From: JAAYDF01 sp964511155
Lineage (GTDB): Bacteria; Planctomycetota; Phycisphaerae; UBA1845; PWPN01
DNA: 17,511 nucleotides
Direction: 5' to 3'
Assembly: GCA_964511155.1 (NCBI GenBank)
Contig: CAZEEJ010000112.1
Coordinates: 1 to 17,511, forward strand
This document shows, piece by piece, positions 6,736-14,496 of this stretch; position 1 is the first letter of the stretch; every line of letters starts with the position of its first letter. A program made the translations under genes and the position numbers. Below the pieces are notes generated by a model, which saw nothing but the letters and a program-made list of their open reading frames with translations, was not told where the DNA came from and ran no database searches.

Positions 6736-7077
6736 TCAGATGGCCTCACCGCCGCGTTCGCCGGTGCGGATACGGATGCACTCGAGCAGCGGGGTCACGA
6801 AGATCTTGCCGTCCCCGATCGCGCCGCCGTTCGAGCGGGCGCTCTTGAGGATCGCGCTGATCGCCCGTTCCACCCATTCCTCGTTGACCGCGATGTCCAG
6901 GCGTACCTTGGGGATCAGGCTGGGCGTGATTTTCTTGCCCCGGTACATTTCGTCGCTGACCTGCTGCCCGCGGCCCGACACGCGCGTCACCGTGATGCGG
7001 TAGACCTCTTCCTCGATGAGCGCTTCGCGAACCTGATCGAGCCGGTTCTCCCGGATAATGGCGGTGATGAGCTTCAT
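6736..7077 (-). CDS. glnK: PII family nitrogen regulator with atypical T-loop
   Basis: A 113-residue trimeric signal protein that senses 2-oxoglutarate and ATP/ADP and, next to amt, should plug the ammonium channel. MKLITAIIRENRLDQVREAL opens the ferredoxin-like fold. IGDGKIFV (B-loop) and IRIRTGERG (C-loop) keep the nucleotide-binding residues. The T-loop, residues 37-56, reads GQQVSDEMYRGKKITPSLIP: one residue shorter than E. coli GlnB, with Ile50 where Tyr51 is uridylylated. Regulation by GlnD at that tyrosine is therefore unlikely. An AGGGA ribosome site precedes the ATG. It lies 271 bases downstream of amt on the same strand, the reverse of the common glnK-amtB order. Confidence 0.93.
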   Translation of the reverse strand: MKLITAIIRENRLDQVREALIEEEVYRITVTRVSGRGQQVSDEMYRGKKITPSLIPKVRLDIAVNEEWVERAISAILKSARSNGGAIGDGKIFVTPLLECIRIRTGERGGEAI

Positions 7078-7109
7078 GGTAGTCCCTGTCCTTGCCGGTG
7101 ATTACGAAA

Positions 7110-7139
7110 CCTTCAGCCTTTGAGCCCTGAGCCTTCAGG
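7110..7139. repeat. heptad repeat cluster upstream of glnK
   Basis: On the minus strand about four units of seven or eight bases resemble GCTGAAG (CCTGAAG, GCTCAGG, GCTCAAAG, GCTGAAG). It is the same motif as the cluster at 7289-7344 and lies 33 bases before the glnK start. Confidence 0.6.
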
Positions 7140-7288
7140 CCCGTGTATCAGTACCTTGATCGGTTCCCCCGCGAAGAAGCAAGCAAGATCGCGCGTAGTC
7201 CCCGCGAAGCGAAGTCGTACGCTTTCGCCGCGAAGCGGCAAGCCACGTCGGGTGCCTTTCCCGCGAATCCTGCGTCTTCTCACCGCGT

Positions 7289-7344
7289 GCCTTCAGCCTC
7301 CAACCTTTAGGCCTTCAGCCTTTAGCCTTCAGCCTTTAGCCTTT
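7289..7344. repeat. heptad repeat cluster downstream of amt
   Basis: On the minus strand GCTAAAG and GCTGAAG alternate for four exact seven-base units, then drift (CCTAAAG, GTTGGAG, GCTGAAG). It begins five bases after the amt stop. Units are in tandem without spacers. Confidence 0.75.
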
Positions 7345-7348
7345 CCCC

Positions 7349-8728
7349 TCAGCTCGCGCTGACCAGTCCGTAGCCGCGTTCACCGTGGCAGGCGTGATCC
7401 AGGCCGGCCATCTCATCCTCCGCGGAGCTTCGGAAGCCGACAACTTTGTCCACCAGCACCACCAGGAAGATCGTCAGCACCGCTGCGTAGCCCACGGCAA
7501 TACCCACGGCCTTCACTTGAACCACCAACTGCTGCATCGCTGTCCAAGAGCCGTCGGGAGCTCCGGCCGCAGCCGCCGCCATCCAACTGTCGCGGATCAG
7601 GAAGGACAGCAGGATCGCGCCGGTAATGCCGCCCACGCCGTGGATGCCGAACACGTCGAGACTGTCGTCGTACCCCAATCGGTTCTTGAGCAGGATGGCG
7701 CCGTAGCATACTGCGGCAGCGACGCTGCCGAGAACCAGGGCTCCGCCCGGCTGAACCACACCCGCCGCGGGCGTCACCGCCACCAGGCCGGCCAAGCTGC
7801 CACTGGCAACGCCCAAAGCAGTCGCTTTCCCATGGTGCAGCCCCTCGATGATGATCCACATCAGGGCTCCCGCCGCCGCCGCCGCCTGCGTGGCCGTCAA
7901 CGCCTGGGCCGTCAGCAGGCTGCTCGACACTGCGCTGCCCGCGTTGAACCCAAACCAGCCAACCCACAGCAGCCCGGCGCCGATCAGGGTCATGCTCAGG
8001 TTACTCGGCCGCGACTCCATCCTGGGATGACCGCGCCGCGCTCCCAGATACAACACCGCCACCAGGGCGCTGACGCCGGACGAAATGTGCACCACGGTGC
8101 CGCCGGCGAAGTCGATCGCGCCGGCAGCGCCCATGTTGAACAGGAAGCCATCTTCCGCCCAGACCCAATGGCACAGGGGGTTGTAAATCAGCAGACCCCA
8201 CAAGGCGATGAAGATGCAATACCCGCCGAACCGGACCCGCTCGGCAAACGCACCGGCGATCAGCGCCGGCGTGATGATCGCGAACTTACCCTGAAACATG
8301 GCGAAGACGTACTCGGGCACGCCGGACTCCAGGATCTTCTCGTCGATGCCGCGCAGGAAAAGCAGCCCGCTGTCCCACCCGAACCAGCCGCCCAGCACGT
8401 TCGGGCCGAACGCCATACTGTACCCGCACACCATCCACAGGACGGTCATCACCCCCATGGCCGCGAAGCTGTGCATCATCGTGCCCAACACGTTCTTGGT
8501 CCGCACCAGCCCACCGTAGAACATCGCCAGCCCGGGAATCATGAGCAGCACCAGCGACGTGGAGGTGAGCATCCACGCCGTTGTTCCGGTGTCCACCTCC
8601 GGCTGAGCGCTCGGCAGCGTCTGGGCGTCCGAGGCCGCAGGCTCCTGGCCCAGTGCTCCCGCAACACCCAACCACAACAGAAACGCTAGTGCGGCCAAGC
8701 CGTGACGCCAGATCTTCGTGCAATGCAT
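7349..8728 (-). CDS. amt: ammonium transporter, Amt/MEP/Rh family
   Basis: A 459-residue inner-membrane channel for ammonium, trimeric in known relatives. Residues 1-27 form a signal peptide (WRHGLAALAFLLWLGVAGALG), as in E. coli AmtB. Family marks follow: MIPGLAMFYGGLVR (63-76), FAMFQGKFAIITPALIAGAFAER (quoted in part, 142-164), and the pore twin histidines H214 in GGTVVHIS and H363 in VFGIHGVGG. The long frame to 8806 has no signal-like start. ATG 8726-8728 has GAGAGG seven bases upstream and places the signal peptide correctly. The 3' side carries heptad repeats, then glnK on the same strand. No clear sigma54 site was found upstream. Confidence 0.95.
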   Translation of the reverse strand: MHCTKIWRHGLAALAFLLWLGVAGALGQEPAASDAQTLPSAQPEVDTGTTAWMLTSTSLVLLMIPGLAMFYGGLVRTKNVLGTMMHSFAAMGVMTVLWMVCGYSMAFGPNVLGGWFGWDSGLLFLRGIDEKILESGVPEYVFAMFQGKFAIITPALIAGAFAERVRFGGYCIFIALWGLLIYNPLCHWVWAEDGFLFNMGAAGAIDFAGGTVVHISSGVSALVAVLYLGARRGHPRMESRPSNLSMTLIGAGLLWVGWFGFNAGSAVSSSLLTAQALTATQAAAAAGALMWIIIEGLHHGKATALGVASGSLAGLVAVTPAAGVVQPGGALVLGSVAAAVCYGAILLKNRLGYDDSLDVFGIHGVGGITGAILLSFLIRDSWMAAAAAGAPDGSWTAMQQLVVQVKAVGIAVGYAAVLTIFLVVLVDKVVGFRSSAEDEMAGLDHACHGERGYGLVSAS

Positions 8729-9244
8729 GGTTCGACCTCTCGATGATCCACCGGTGCAAGCAAAGACCATCCACCCGTACGGGCAATGTGGTGACAACAG
8801 AGGCAAGCGAGAGTCGAAGAAAGGACATCTCGCGTCATCCGGACCACTGGCCGTCGAGCCCGACAGGCCTTTGCCAGAGCCCCAAGCGATGCAGACGACA
8901 CGCGACTGCGGGACTCAATCCACAACGCTGATAGCAAACAGCGTGCCGGGGCGTCCGGTGGCTCCTAAACCGCCTGCCCGGGTGTTCAGAGCCTGTCACC
9001 CCGCCGGGCAAGTCACGAAGGCTGCTGAATCCTTGCGCAGGCCGTTCTCTGGCTGCCCAGACAGCGGGCATCGGTCACGGAACGTCCCCCTTCGCCGCCC
9101 TCGGCCCAGCCGCACCGCACCGCATCATTGCGGCAAGGCCACTCGCGGTCTACAATCGCCTCCGACCGTCACAACCTGGATGGCCGCCGGGTTTACCCGA
9201 GAAAGGGGTTCACTAAGGCCAATAACACGCTGTTCGAGGTGCTC
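8729..9244. other. 516-base divergent intergenic region between amt and trxB
   Basis: No gene with support on either strand. A possible hairpin with 7-bp arms (TGCCCGG at 8975-8981, CCGGGCA at 9004-9010) and the trxB promoter (9128-9156) are the only structures seen. No clear amt promoter could be identified. Confidence 0.5.
9128..9156 (+). promoter_or_regulatory. predicted promoter of trxB
   Basis: TTGCGG (9128-9133), 17-base spacer, TACAAT (9151-9156, five of six). It predicts a leader of about 80 bases before ATG 9245. Confidence 0.6.
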
Positions 9245-10270
9245 ATGCCTGAGAAAGTGGTGATCATCGGATCGGGTCCCGCGGCTTGGACGGCCGCCAT
9301 CTACGCTGCCCGGGCCAACCTGGACCCGCTGGTCTTCGCTGGCCGTCCCAAACAAGTGCCGTCGCTGGTATTGCCCGGCGGGCAACTCATGCTGACGACG
9401 GAAGTCGAGAACTATCCCGGCTTTGCGAAAGGCATCACCGGCCCGAAACTCATGGCTGTCTTCGAACAGCAGGCCGTCCGCTTCGGCACGCGGATCCAGA
9501 CTGACGACGGCCAGAAGCCCGACGTCTCCAACCCCGACGACGGGCACTCGTACAAGTATCACGACTGCAAGCGGCTCGACCTGTCCGCCCGCCCTTTCAA
9601 GGTCGTCGGCGAGGACGATAAGGTCATCGAGGCGCATAGCGTCATCATCGCCACCGGGGCGACGGCCAACTGGCTCGGTCTGGAGAACGAAATGCGGCTC
9701 GCCCAGACGGGGGGCGGGGTCAGCGCGTGCGCGGTGTGCGACGGTGCCCTGCCCATCTTCCGCGGCAAGGAGCTGGCCGTCGTGGGCGGGGGCGACTCCG
9801 CCGTCGAGGAGGCTACCTACCTCACCAAGTTCGCCGCCAAGGTTTACCTGATCCACCGCCGCGACCAGCTCCGGGCCAGCAAGATCATGGCCCAGCGTGC
9901 AACCGACAACCCCAAGATCGAGATCCTCTGGAACAACGTCGTCATCGACGTCCTGGGCGACGACAAGATCACCGCCATCAAGCTCCAGGACACCCAGAGC
10001 AACGCGGAGCGCGAGCTGCCGGTGGGCGGCCTGTTCCTGGCCATCGGGCACACGCCCGCGACGGGCTTCCTGGACGGCCAGCTCGAACTCGATAAGAAGG
10101 GCTACATCAAGCTTGCCGACGCCTACCGCACCACCACCAGCGTGGAGGGCGTGTTCGCCGCCGGCGACGTGGTGGATAGCGTCTACCGCCAGGCGATCAC
10201 CGCGGCGGGCATGGGGTGCAAAGCCGCCCTGGACGCCGAACGCTGGCTCGCCAACCAGGGGATCGAGTAG
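9245..10270 (+). CDS. trxB: thioredoxin-disulfide reductase
   Basis: A 341-residue FAD- and NADPH-dependent reductase that recharges thioredoxin in the cytoplasm. The FAD motif is GSGPAAWTAAIYAARA (9-24). The redox pair CAVC is at 162-165, followed by DGALPIFRGKELAVVGGGDSA, and HRRDQLRAS (204-212) is the NADPH 2'-phosphate clamp. The second FAD motif is GVFAAGDV (302-309). Between residues 85 and 108 there is an insertion of about 20 residues (DDGQKPDVSNPDDGHSYKY) not present in E. coli TrxB. The open frame runs to 9128, but ATG 9245 has GAGG five bases upstream and starts directly at the FAD strand. The next gene follows after 103 bases. Confidence 0.95.
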   Translation: MPEKVVIIGSGPAAWTAAIYAARANLDPLVFAGRPKQVPSLVLPGGQLMLTTEVENYPGFAKGITGPKLMAVFEQQAVRFGTRIQTDDGQKPDVSNPDDGHSYKYHDCKRLDLSARPFKVVGEDDKVIEAHSVIIATGATANWLGLENEMRLAQTGGGVSACAVCDGALPIFRGKELAVVGGGDSAVEEATYLTKFAAKVYLIHRRDQLRASKIMAQRATDNPKIEILWNNVVIDVLGDDKITAIKLQDTQSNAERELPVGGLFLAIGHTPATGFLDGQLELDKKGYIKLADAYRTTTSVEGVFAAGDVVDSVYRQAITAAGMGCKAALDAERWLANQGIE

Positions 10271-10373
10271 AATACCGCCACACGCGGCGCCGGCTTTTCC
10301 GTGCGGCCCCGCCCTTGCCGTCGGGAGATTCCCCGCCCTCCGCGCGGGTGTCACGCCTTCTGGAGATCGAGAA

Positions 10374-12905
10374 ATGCTTACCCTGCTGCACAGCCTGACC
10401 TGGATCATGGCCACAACCTTCTCTGTCGCGGTCCCCCCTATTTTCCCTGATCCCGTCGAGGTCGTCGTGGACAACGGCGACCCGGGATTCAGCGTATTGA
10501 GCGGTGAATGGCGGACCGGTTCCTTCGGCGCGCCGCATGGCGAGGACTATCGGTTCTTTGTGGTCGAGCCGGAGAACCCGACCGGGGAGGTCGAATGGCG
10601 ACCCGAGTTGCCGGTCTTCGGGCGCTATGAGGTGGCCGTATGGTACGTGGCCGGCGCCAACCGCACGCAGCACGCCATGTTCACCGTTGATCATGCCGAA
10701 GGTACTCATACCCAATCGGTCAATCAGCAGATCAATGGTGCCCAATGGGTTCTGCTCGGGGCGTACTACTTCGACACCGGCTCGGCCGCAGCGGTGCGCG
10801 TCGAGGGCAGTCCGGACGGCGTTGTCATCGCCGACGCCGTACGTTTCCGGGAGGCGCCGGGGACCGACCTGCCTCCCGGACCGGGTGAGTTCCGTGGTAT
10901 GTGGGTCACCCGGTTCGAGTGGCCCAGCACGGACATGGACAACGCCAAGGCCACCATCGATACGGTGATGGCCAGACTGGCCGTGCACCGGTTCAACGCC
11001 GTGGTGTTCCAGGTGCGTGGGCAGGCCGATACCCTCTATCCCTCGCCCCACGAGCCCTGGTCGCAGATCATCGCCCCGACCGGCGCCGACCCAGGCTGGG
11101 ACCCGCTGCAATACGCCATCGACGTCGCCCACGCCCGCGGCCTCGAGTTCCATGCGTACATCAACACGCACGTCGCTTGGCAAAGCGGCGCCAGCACTCC
11201 CCCCGCTGACCCGAACCATCTGTACTGGCAGCACTGCAACGCTGCCGATCCCGACGCCCGCGACTGGCTCATCCATAACGCCGACGGCGAACCCATCCAG
11301 TACACCTCCGATAACTACGTGTGGATCGCTCCGGGCGTGCCCGCGGCCCAGGCTTACCTGCGCGCCCAGGTCATGCACGTGGTCGAGAACTATGACGTGG
11401 ACGGGGTGCATTTCGATCGCATCCGCACGCCCGGGCCGGCCTACTCGCACGACCCGATCTCCGAGGCCCGGTGGGCGGGCGAGGGTAACCCCGATGGCCT
11501 GGAGTTCCCCGACTGGACCCGTGACCAGTTCACCCGCTTTCTGTCGGATCTGTATGCCGAGATCATGGCTGTCCAGCCGCATGTGAAGGTCAGCGCCGCC
11601 CCACTGGGCCTCTACCGGCAGGAACGCTACCCAGATTACCCGGCGGGCTTCCAGTACGGCTACTCGCAGACCTACCAGGACGCCCAAGCCTGGATGGCCG
11701 CCGGAGCCCTCGACTTCATCTCTCCCCAGATTTACTGGGCGGACGGCGGCAGCAAGCCAGACTTCAGCGACATCCTGCCCGACTGGCTGGCCAACAACGG
11801 CGGCCGTCATATTTACCCCGGCCTGCACCGTTCGGTCGGTCTTGACCATCTGTCCGATGAGATCGAGACCACGCGCGACCAGGGCGGGCTCGGCAACGTC
11901 GTCTTCAGCTACAGCAGCTTCAACTCGAATGACTACTGGGACGGGTTCTCCGCCCTCGGGGGCGTCTACGAGGCCCCCGCCGAGGTGGCAGCCATGCCCT
12001 GGAAGCTCAGTCCCGCGACCGGTATCCTCATGGGAACGGTCACCGCCTATGAGGACGGTGCGCCCCTCGTCGACGCCCACGTCAAGCACACGGACTCCGA
12101 TCACACGGCCCTGTCCTCCGCCGATGGCCTTTTCGCGTTCCCGAAAGTCGAGCCCGGCACATACACACTGACGGCCACCAAGCCGGGATACGCCGTCGTC
12201 GAGGTGCCCGAGTTGGCGATCGTCGCTGGTGAAGCCACCCAGGTCGCGGTCGTTCTGGGCCTCGATCGTGATGGCGACGGCACGCCCGACCACCTGGATG
12301 ATTGCCCCGATGATCCCCTCAAGACTGAGGCCGGCTTCTGTGGTTGTGGCGAGCCGGAAACCGACACGGATCTCGACGGCACCCCGGATTGCGTGGATGG
12401 TTGCCCCGACGACGCGGATAAAACCGAGCCCGGCATCTGTGGCTGCGGCGAACCCGAGACGGACACCGACGCTGACGGCACGCCCGACTGCAACGACGAA
12501 TGCCCGGAAGACGCGGGCAAGATCGAGGCGGGGGTCTGCGGCTGCGGGGTGGCCGAGACGGACACGGACGGCGACGGCACGCCCGACTGCAACGACGAAT
12601 GTCCGGAAGACGCGGACAAGATCGAGGCGGGCATCTGCGGCTGCGGGGTGGCCGAGACGGACACGGACGGCGACGGCACGCCCGATTGTAACGATGAGTG
12701 CCCGGAGGACGAGGGCAAGATCGTAGCCGGTGCCTGCGGCTGCGGTGTTGCGGACACCGACAGTGATCACGACGGGACGCCCGACTGTCTGGAGCCCCCC
12801 CTGCCGCGTCCCTGGTGCGGTCCCGGGATGCCGGGCATGTTGGCGCTGACCTCGCTGGGGCTGGTCGGCCTTCGCCGGCGTCATTCGCCGAAAAGCTTGA
12901 GTTGA
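10374..12905 (+). CDS. exported GHL10-family glycoside hydrolase-like protein with golvesin-like domain and Asp-rich repeats
   Basis: An 843-residue modular protein; ATG 10374 has GGAG eight bases upstream. Residues 1-20 are hydrophobic and signal-like. Residues 28-160 match golvesin-C-like domains (VVDNGDPGFSVLSGEW, YEVAVWY, ANRTQH, VIADAVRF). Residues 172-530 match GHL10/DUF187 (FRGMWVTRFEW, FNAVVFQVRGQADTLYPS, DVDGVHFDRIR), a TIM barrel thought to act on glycans. Residues 550-630 form a carboxypeptidase-regulatory-like beta domain. Residues 631-807 hold five 33-residue repeats plus a partial sixth (DTDxDGTPDC..CP..), of thrombospondin type 3 calcium-binding type. The tail WCGPG (814-818), a hydrophobic stretch and LRRRH (833-837) resembles a C-terminal sorting signal. 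It is probably surface-anchored; the substrate is unknown. The stop overlaps purF by 25 bases on the opposite strand. Confidence 0.85.
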   Translation: MLTLLHSLTWIMATTFSVAVPPIFPDPVEVVVDNGDPGFSVLSGEWRTGSFGAPHGEDYRFFVVEPENPTGEVEWRPELPVFGRYEVAVWYVAGANRTQHAMFTVDHAEGTHTQSVNQQINGAQWVLLGAYYFDTGSAAAVRVEGSPDGVVIADAVRFREAPGTDLPPGPGEFRGMWVTRFEWPSTDMDNAKATIDTVMARLAVHRFNAVVFQVRGQADTLYPSPHEPWSQIIAPTGADPGWDPLQYAIDVAHARGLEFHAYINTHVAWQSGASTPPADPNHLYWQHCNAADPDARDWLIHNADGEPIQYTSDNYVWIAPGVPAAQAYLRAQVMHVVENYDVDGVHFDRIRTPGPAYSHDPISEARWAGEGNPDGLEFPDWTRDQFTRFLSDLYAEIMAVQPHVKVSAAPLGLYRQERYPDYPAGFQYGYSQTYQDAQAWMAAGALDFISPQIYWADGGSKPDFSDILPDWLANNGGRHIYPGLHRSVGLDHLSDEIETTRDQGGLGNVVFSYSSFNSNDYWDGFSALGGVYEAPAEVAAMPWKLSPATGILMGTVTAYEDGAPLVDAHVKHTDSDHTALSSADGLFAFPKVEPGTYTLTATKPGYAVVEVPELAIVAGEATQVAVVLGLDRDGDGTPDHLDDCPDDPLKTEAGFCGCGEPETDTDLDGTPDCVDGCPDDADKTEPGICGCGEPETDTDADGTPDCNDECPEDAGKIEAGVCGCGVAETDTDGDGTPDCNDECPEDADKIEAGICGCGVAETDTDGDGTPDCNDECPEDEGKIVAGACGCGVADTDSDHDGTPDCLEPPLPRPWCGPGMPGMLALTSLGLVGLRRRHSPKSLS
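12264..12797 (+). repeat. 99-bp coding tandem repeat array
   Basis: Units start at 12264, 12363, 12462, 12561 and 12660, with a partial unit at 12759. Each encodes 33 residues with conserved Asp, Cys and Gly positions. Units 3 to 5 are nearly identical in DNA, so recent duplication or homogenisation is likely. Each unit holds four or more cysteines (GTPDC, CP, CGCG). Confidence 0.92.
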
Positions 12906-14308
12906 TGGGGCTCGAAGGCCAGCTTGCTGACCGGGTGGTCAACGGCCATCGGGTACTGCCCGGAGAAGCAGGCCGTGCAATAGTGATCCTTCGGGTGTTT
13001 CACGCACGCCAGCATCCCCTCCAGGGACAGGTAGTGGAGTGAGTCCACGCCCAGGTACTCGCGGATCTCGTCGGTCGTCCGATTGTTGGCGATCAACTCC
13101 GAGGGGTCGGGGAAGTCGATGCCGAAGTAGCATGGGTGGCGGATCGGCGGACTGGCCACGCGCAGGTGAATCTCCGCCGCTCCCGCCTTCCGCAAGGCGC
13201 CGATCTTGCCCCGCGTGGTCGTGCCCCGCACCACCGAATCCTCGACGACCACCAGCCGCCGCCCGCGCACCGTATCCTTGATCACGTTGAGCTTCATGCG
13301 GACGGCCAGATCGCGGAGCTTCTGCTCGGGCATGATGAACGACCGGCCCGTGTAGTGGCTAACCGTGAACCCGCGCTCGAACGGGAGGCCGCTTTCTTGC
13401 GCGTAGCCGATGGCCGCGCACCGGGCGCAGTTCGGAACGGGAATGACGATATCGGCCTCGACCGGGGCCTCCCGGGCCAGCCGGGCGCCCATGTTCCGCC
13501 GCACGCGATGCACGTTCTCCCCGAACACGTCGCTGGAGGGATCGGCAAAGTAGATCTGCTCGAAGATGCAGTAGGCCGGCTTGACCTGCCCGAGCGGCAT
13601 AATCCACTGGCTTCGCACACCGTCGGCGGTGATGATGACCACCTCGCCGGGCAGGACCTCTCGCCAGAAAGTCGCGTCGACGATATCCAGGGCGTTGGTC
13701 TCGCTGCAGACCACGATGGCTCCGTTGTCCATGCGTCCCAGTACCAGCGGCCGCAGGCCATAGGGGTCCCGCGCCGCGACCATCCGGTCCGCGAACAGAA
13801 ACAGCAGCGAATACGCCCCCTGCAGGTGGCGCAGTACGTGCACCAGGTGGTCCATCTTCTCCATGTGGCTGGGCTTGGCCAGCAGGTGGACGATGACCTC
13901 GGTGTCGCTGGTCGTGTTGAAGATGGCTCCGTGCTGTTCGTAGTCGTCGCGGAGCAGCCCGGCGTTGATCAGGTTGCCGTTGTGGGCCACCGCGACCTGG
14001 CCGCGGGCGTAGTCGACCAACAGAGGCTGAGCGTTGCTGGCCTGGCACGAGCCCGTCGTCGAGTAGCGCACATGCCCGATCGCGTTGGGATTGTGCAACG
14101 CCTCCAGGACAGCCGGGCTGAAAACGTCGGTCACCAGACCCATCGCCGCGTGGCGTTGAATCCGGTCGCGGTCGCAACTGCAGATGCCGGCCGATTCCTG
14201 CCCCCGGTGTTGCTGGGCGTACAGGCCCAGGTAGGTCAGCTCCACGGCATCCGGATGGCCGTAGATGCCGAACAGTCCGCAGTGGTGTTTGGGGCTGGTG
14301 GAGGGCAC
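12881..14308 (-). CDS. purF: amidophosphoribosyltransferase
   Basis: A 475-residue enzyme for the first committed step of purine synthesis: PRPP plus glutamine to phosphoribosylamine. The start is GTG 14306-14308, nine codons before the nucleophile Cys10 (CGLFGI), which is exposed by propeptide removal. The glutaminase domain runs to about residue 230 (HNGNLIN, SDTEVI). The PRTase domain holds the PRPP loop VVVEDSVVRGTTT (353-365). Cysteines 247, 393, 444 and 447 match the 4Fe-4S ligands of the Bacillus-type enzyme. Residues 291-297 read VPNCARC, where relatives have VPDSG. An AAGGA ribosome site is 11 bases upstream. The gene ends inside the 3' end of the convergent GHL10 gene. Confidence 0.96.
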   Translation of the reverse strand: MPSTSPKHHCGLFGIYGHPDAVELTYLGLYAQQHRGQESAGICSCDRDRIQRHAAMGLVTDVFSPAVLEALHNPNAIGHVRYSTTGSCQASNAQPLLVDYARGQVAVAHNGNLINAGLLRDDYEQHGAIFNTTSDTEVIVHLLAKPSHMEKMDHLVHVLRHLQGAYSLLFLFADRMVAARDPYGLRPLVLGRMDNGAIVVCSETNALDIVDATFWREVLPGEVVIITADGVRSQWIMPLGQVKPAYCIFEQIYFADPSSDVFGENVHRVRRNMGARLAREAPVEADIVIPVPNCARCAAIGYAQESGLPFERGFTVSHYTGRSFIMPEQKLRDLAVRMKLNVIKDTVRGRRLVVVEDSVVRGTTTRGKIGALRKAGAAEIHLRVASPPIRHPCYFGIDFPDPSELIANNRTTDEIREYLGVDSLHYLSLEGMLACVKHPKDHYCTACFSGQYPMAVDHPVSKLAFEPHQLKLFGE

Positions 14309-14353
14309 GTCGATCGCTGTCCTTTGGCCCGTTGGGCTCGACGCTAAAAGCGC

Positions 14354-14382
14354 AGACTAGCCCCCCGCCCGCCTGCCGTCAA
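14354..14382 (-). promoter_or_regulatory. predicted promoter of purF
   Basis: Minus strand TTGACG (14382-14377, five of six), 17-base spacer, TAGTCT (14359-14354). This gives a leader of about 40 bases. No clear purine operator was recognised. Confidence 0.6.
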
Positions 14383-14496
14383 GCCCCGGTCGCCGCTTTT
14401 GGGCAAAGCCGAGCGGGCAATTGGCCGAATAATAGGAGTATGCCGGCCGTAGGGCCTGGATCGGTTCTGCGCGTCCGGTAACCCGAGGTGACCGCC

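Noticed and set aside
8729..8800. Sigma54 promoter for amt
   Set aside because: GG and GC pairs are present near 8750-8770 on the minus strand, but the spacing is nine rather than ten bases and the flanks do not fit.
9897..10373. Upstream extension of the GHL10 frame inside trxB
   Set aside because: This part is Ser/Arg/Thr-rich out-of-frame translation of trxB; ATG 10374 has a ribosome site and a signal-like start.
9125..10474. 449-codon open frame antisense to trxB
   Set aside because: Shadow of trxB, which carries both FAD motifs and the CxxC pair.
12264..12797. CRISPR array
   Set aside because: The 99-bp units are continuous coding repeats with no variable spacers.
10197..12884. 895-codon open frame antisense to the GHL10 gene
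   Set aside because: It mirrors the codon structure of the GHL10 gene in GC-rich DNA and shows no family motifs; the plus-strand protein has clear domains.
13136..14347. 403-codon open frame antisense to purF
   Set aside because: No recognisable motif; purF on the other strand has all catalytic and cluster residues.
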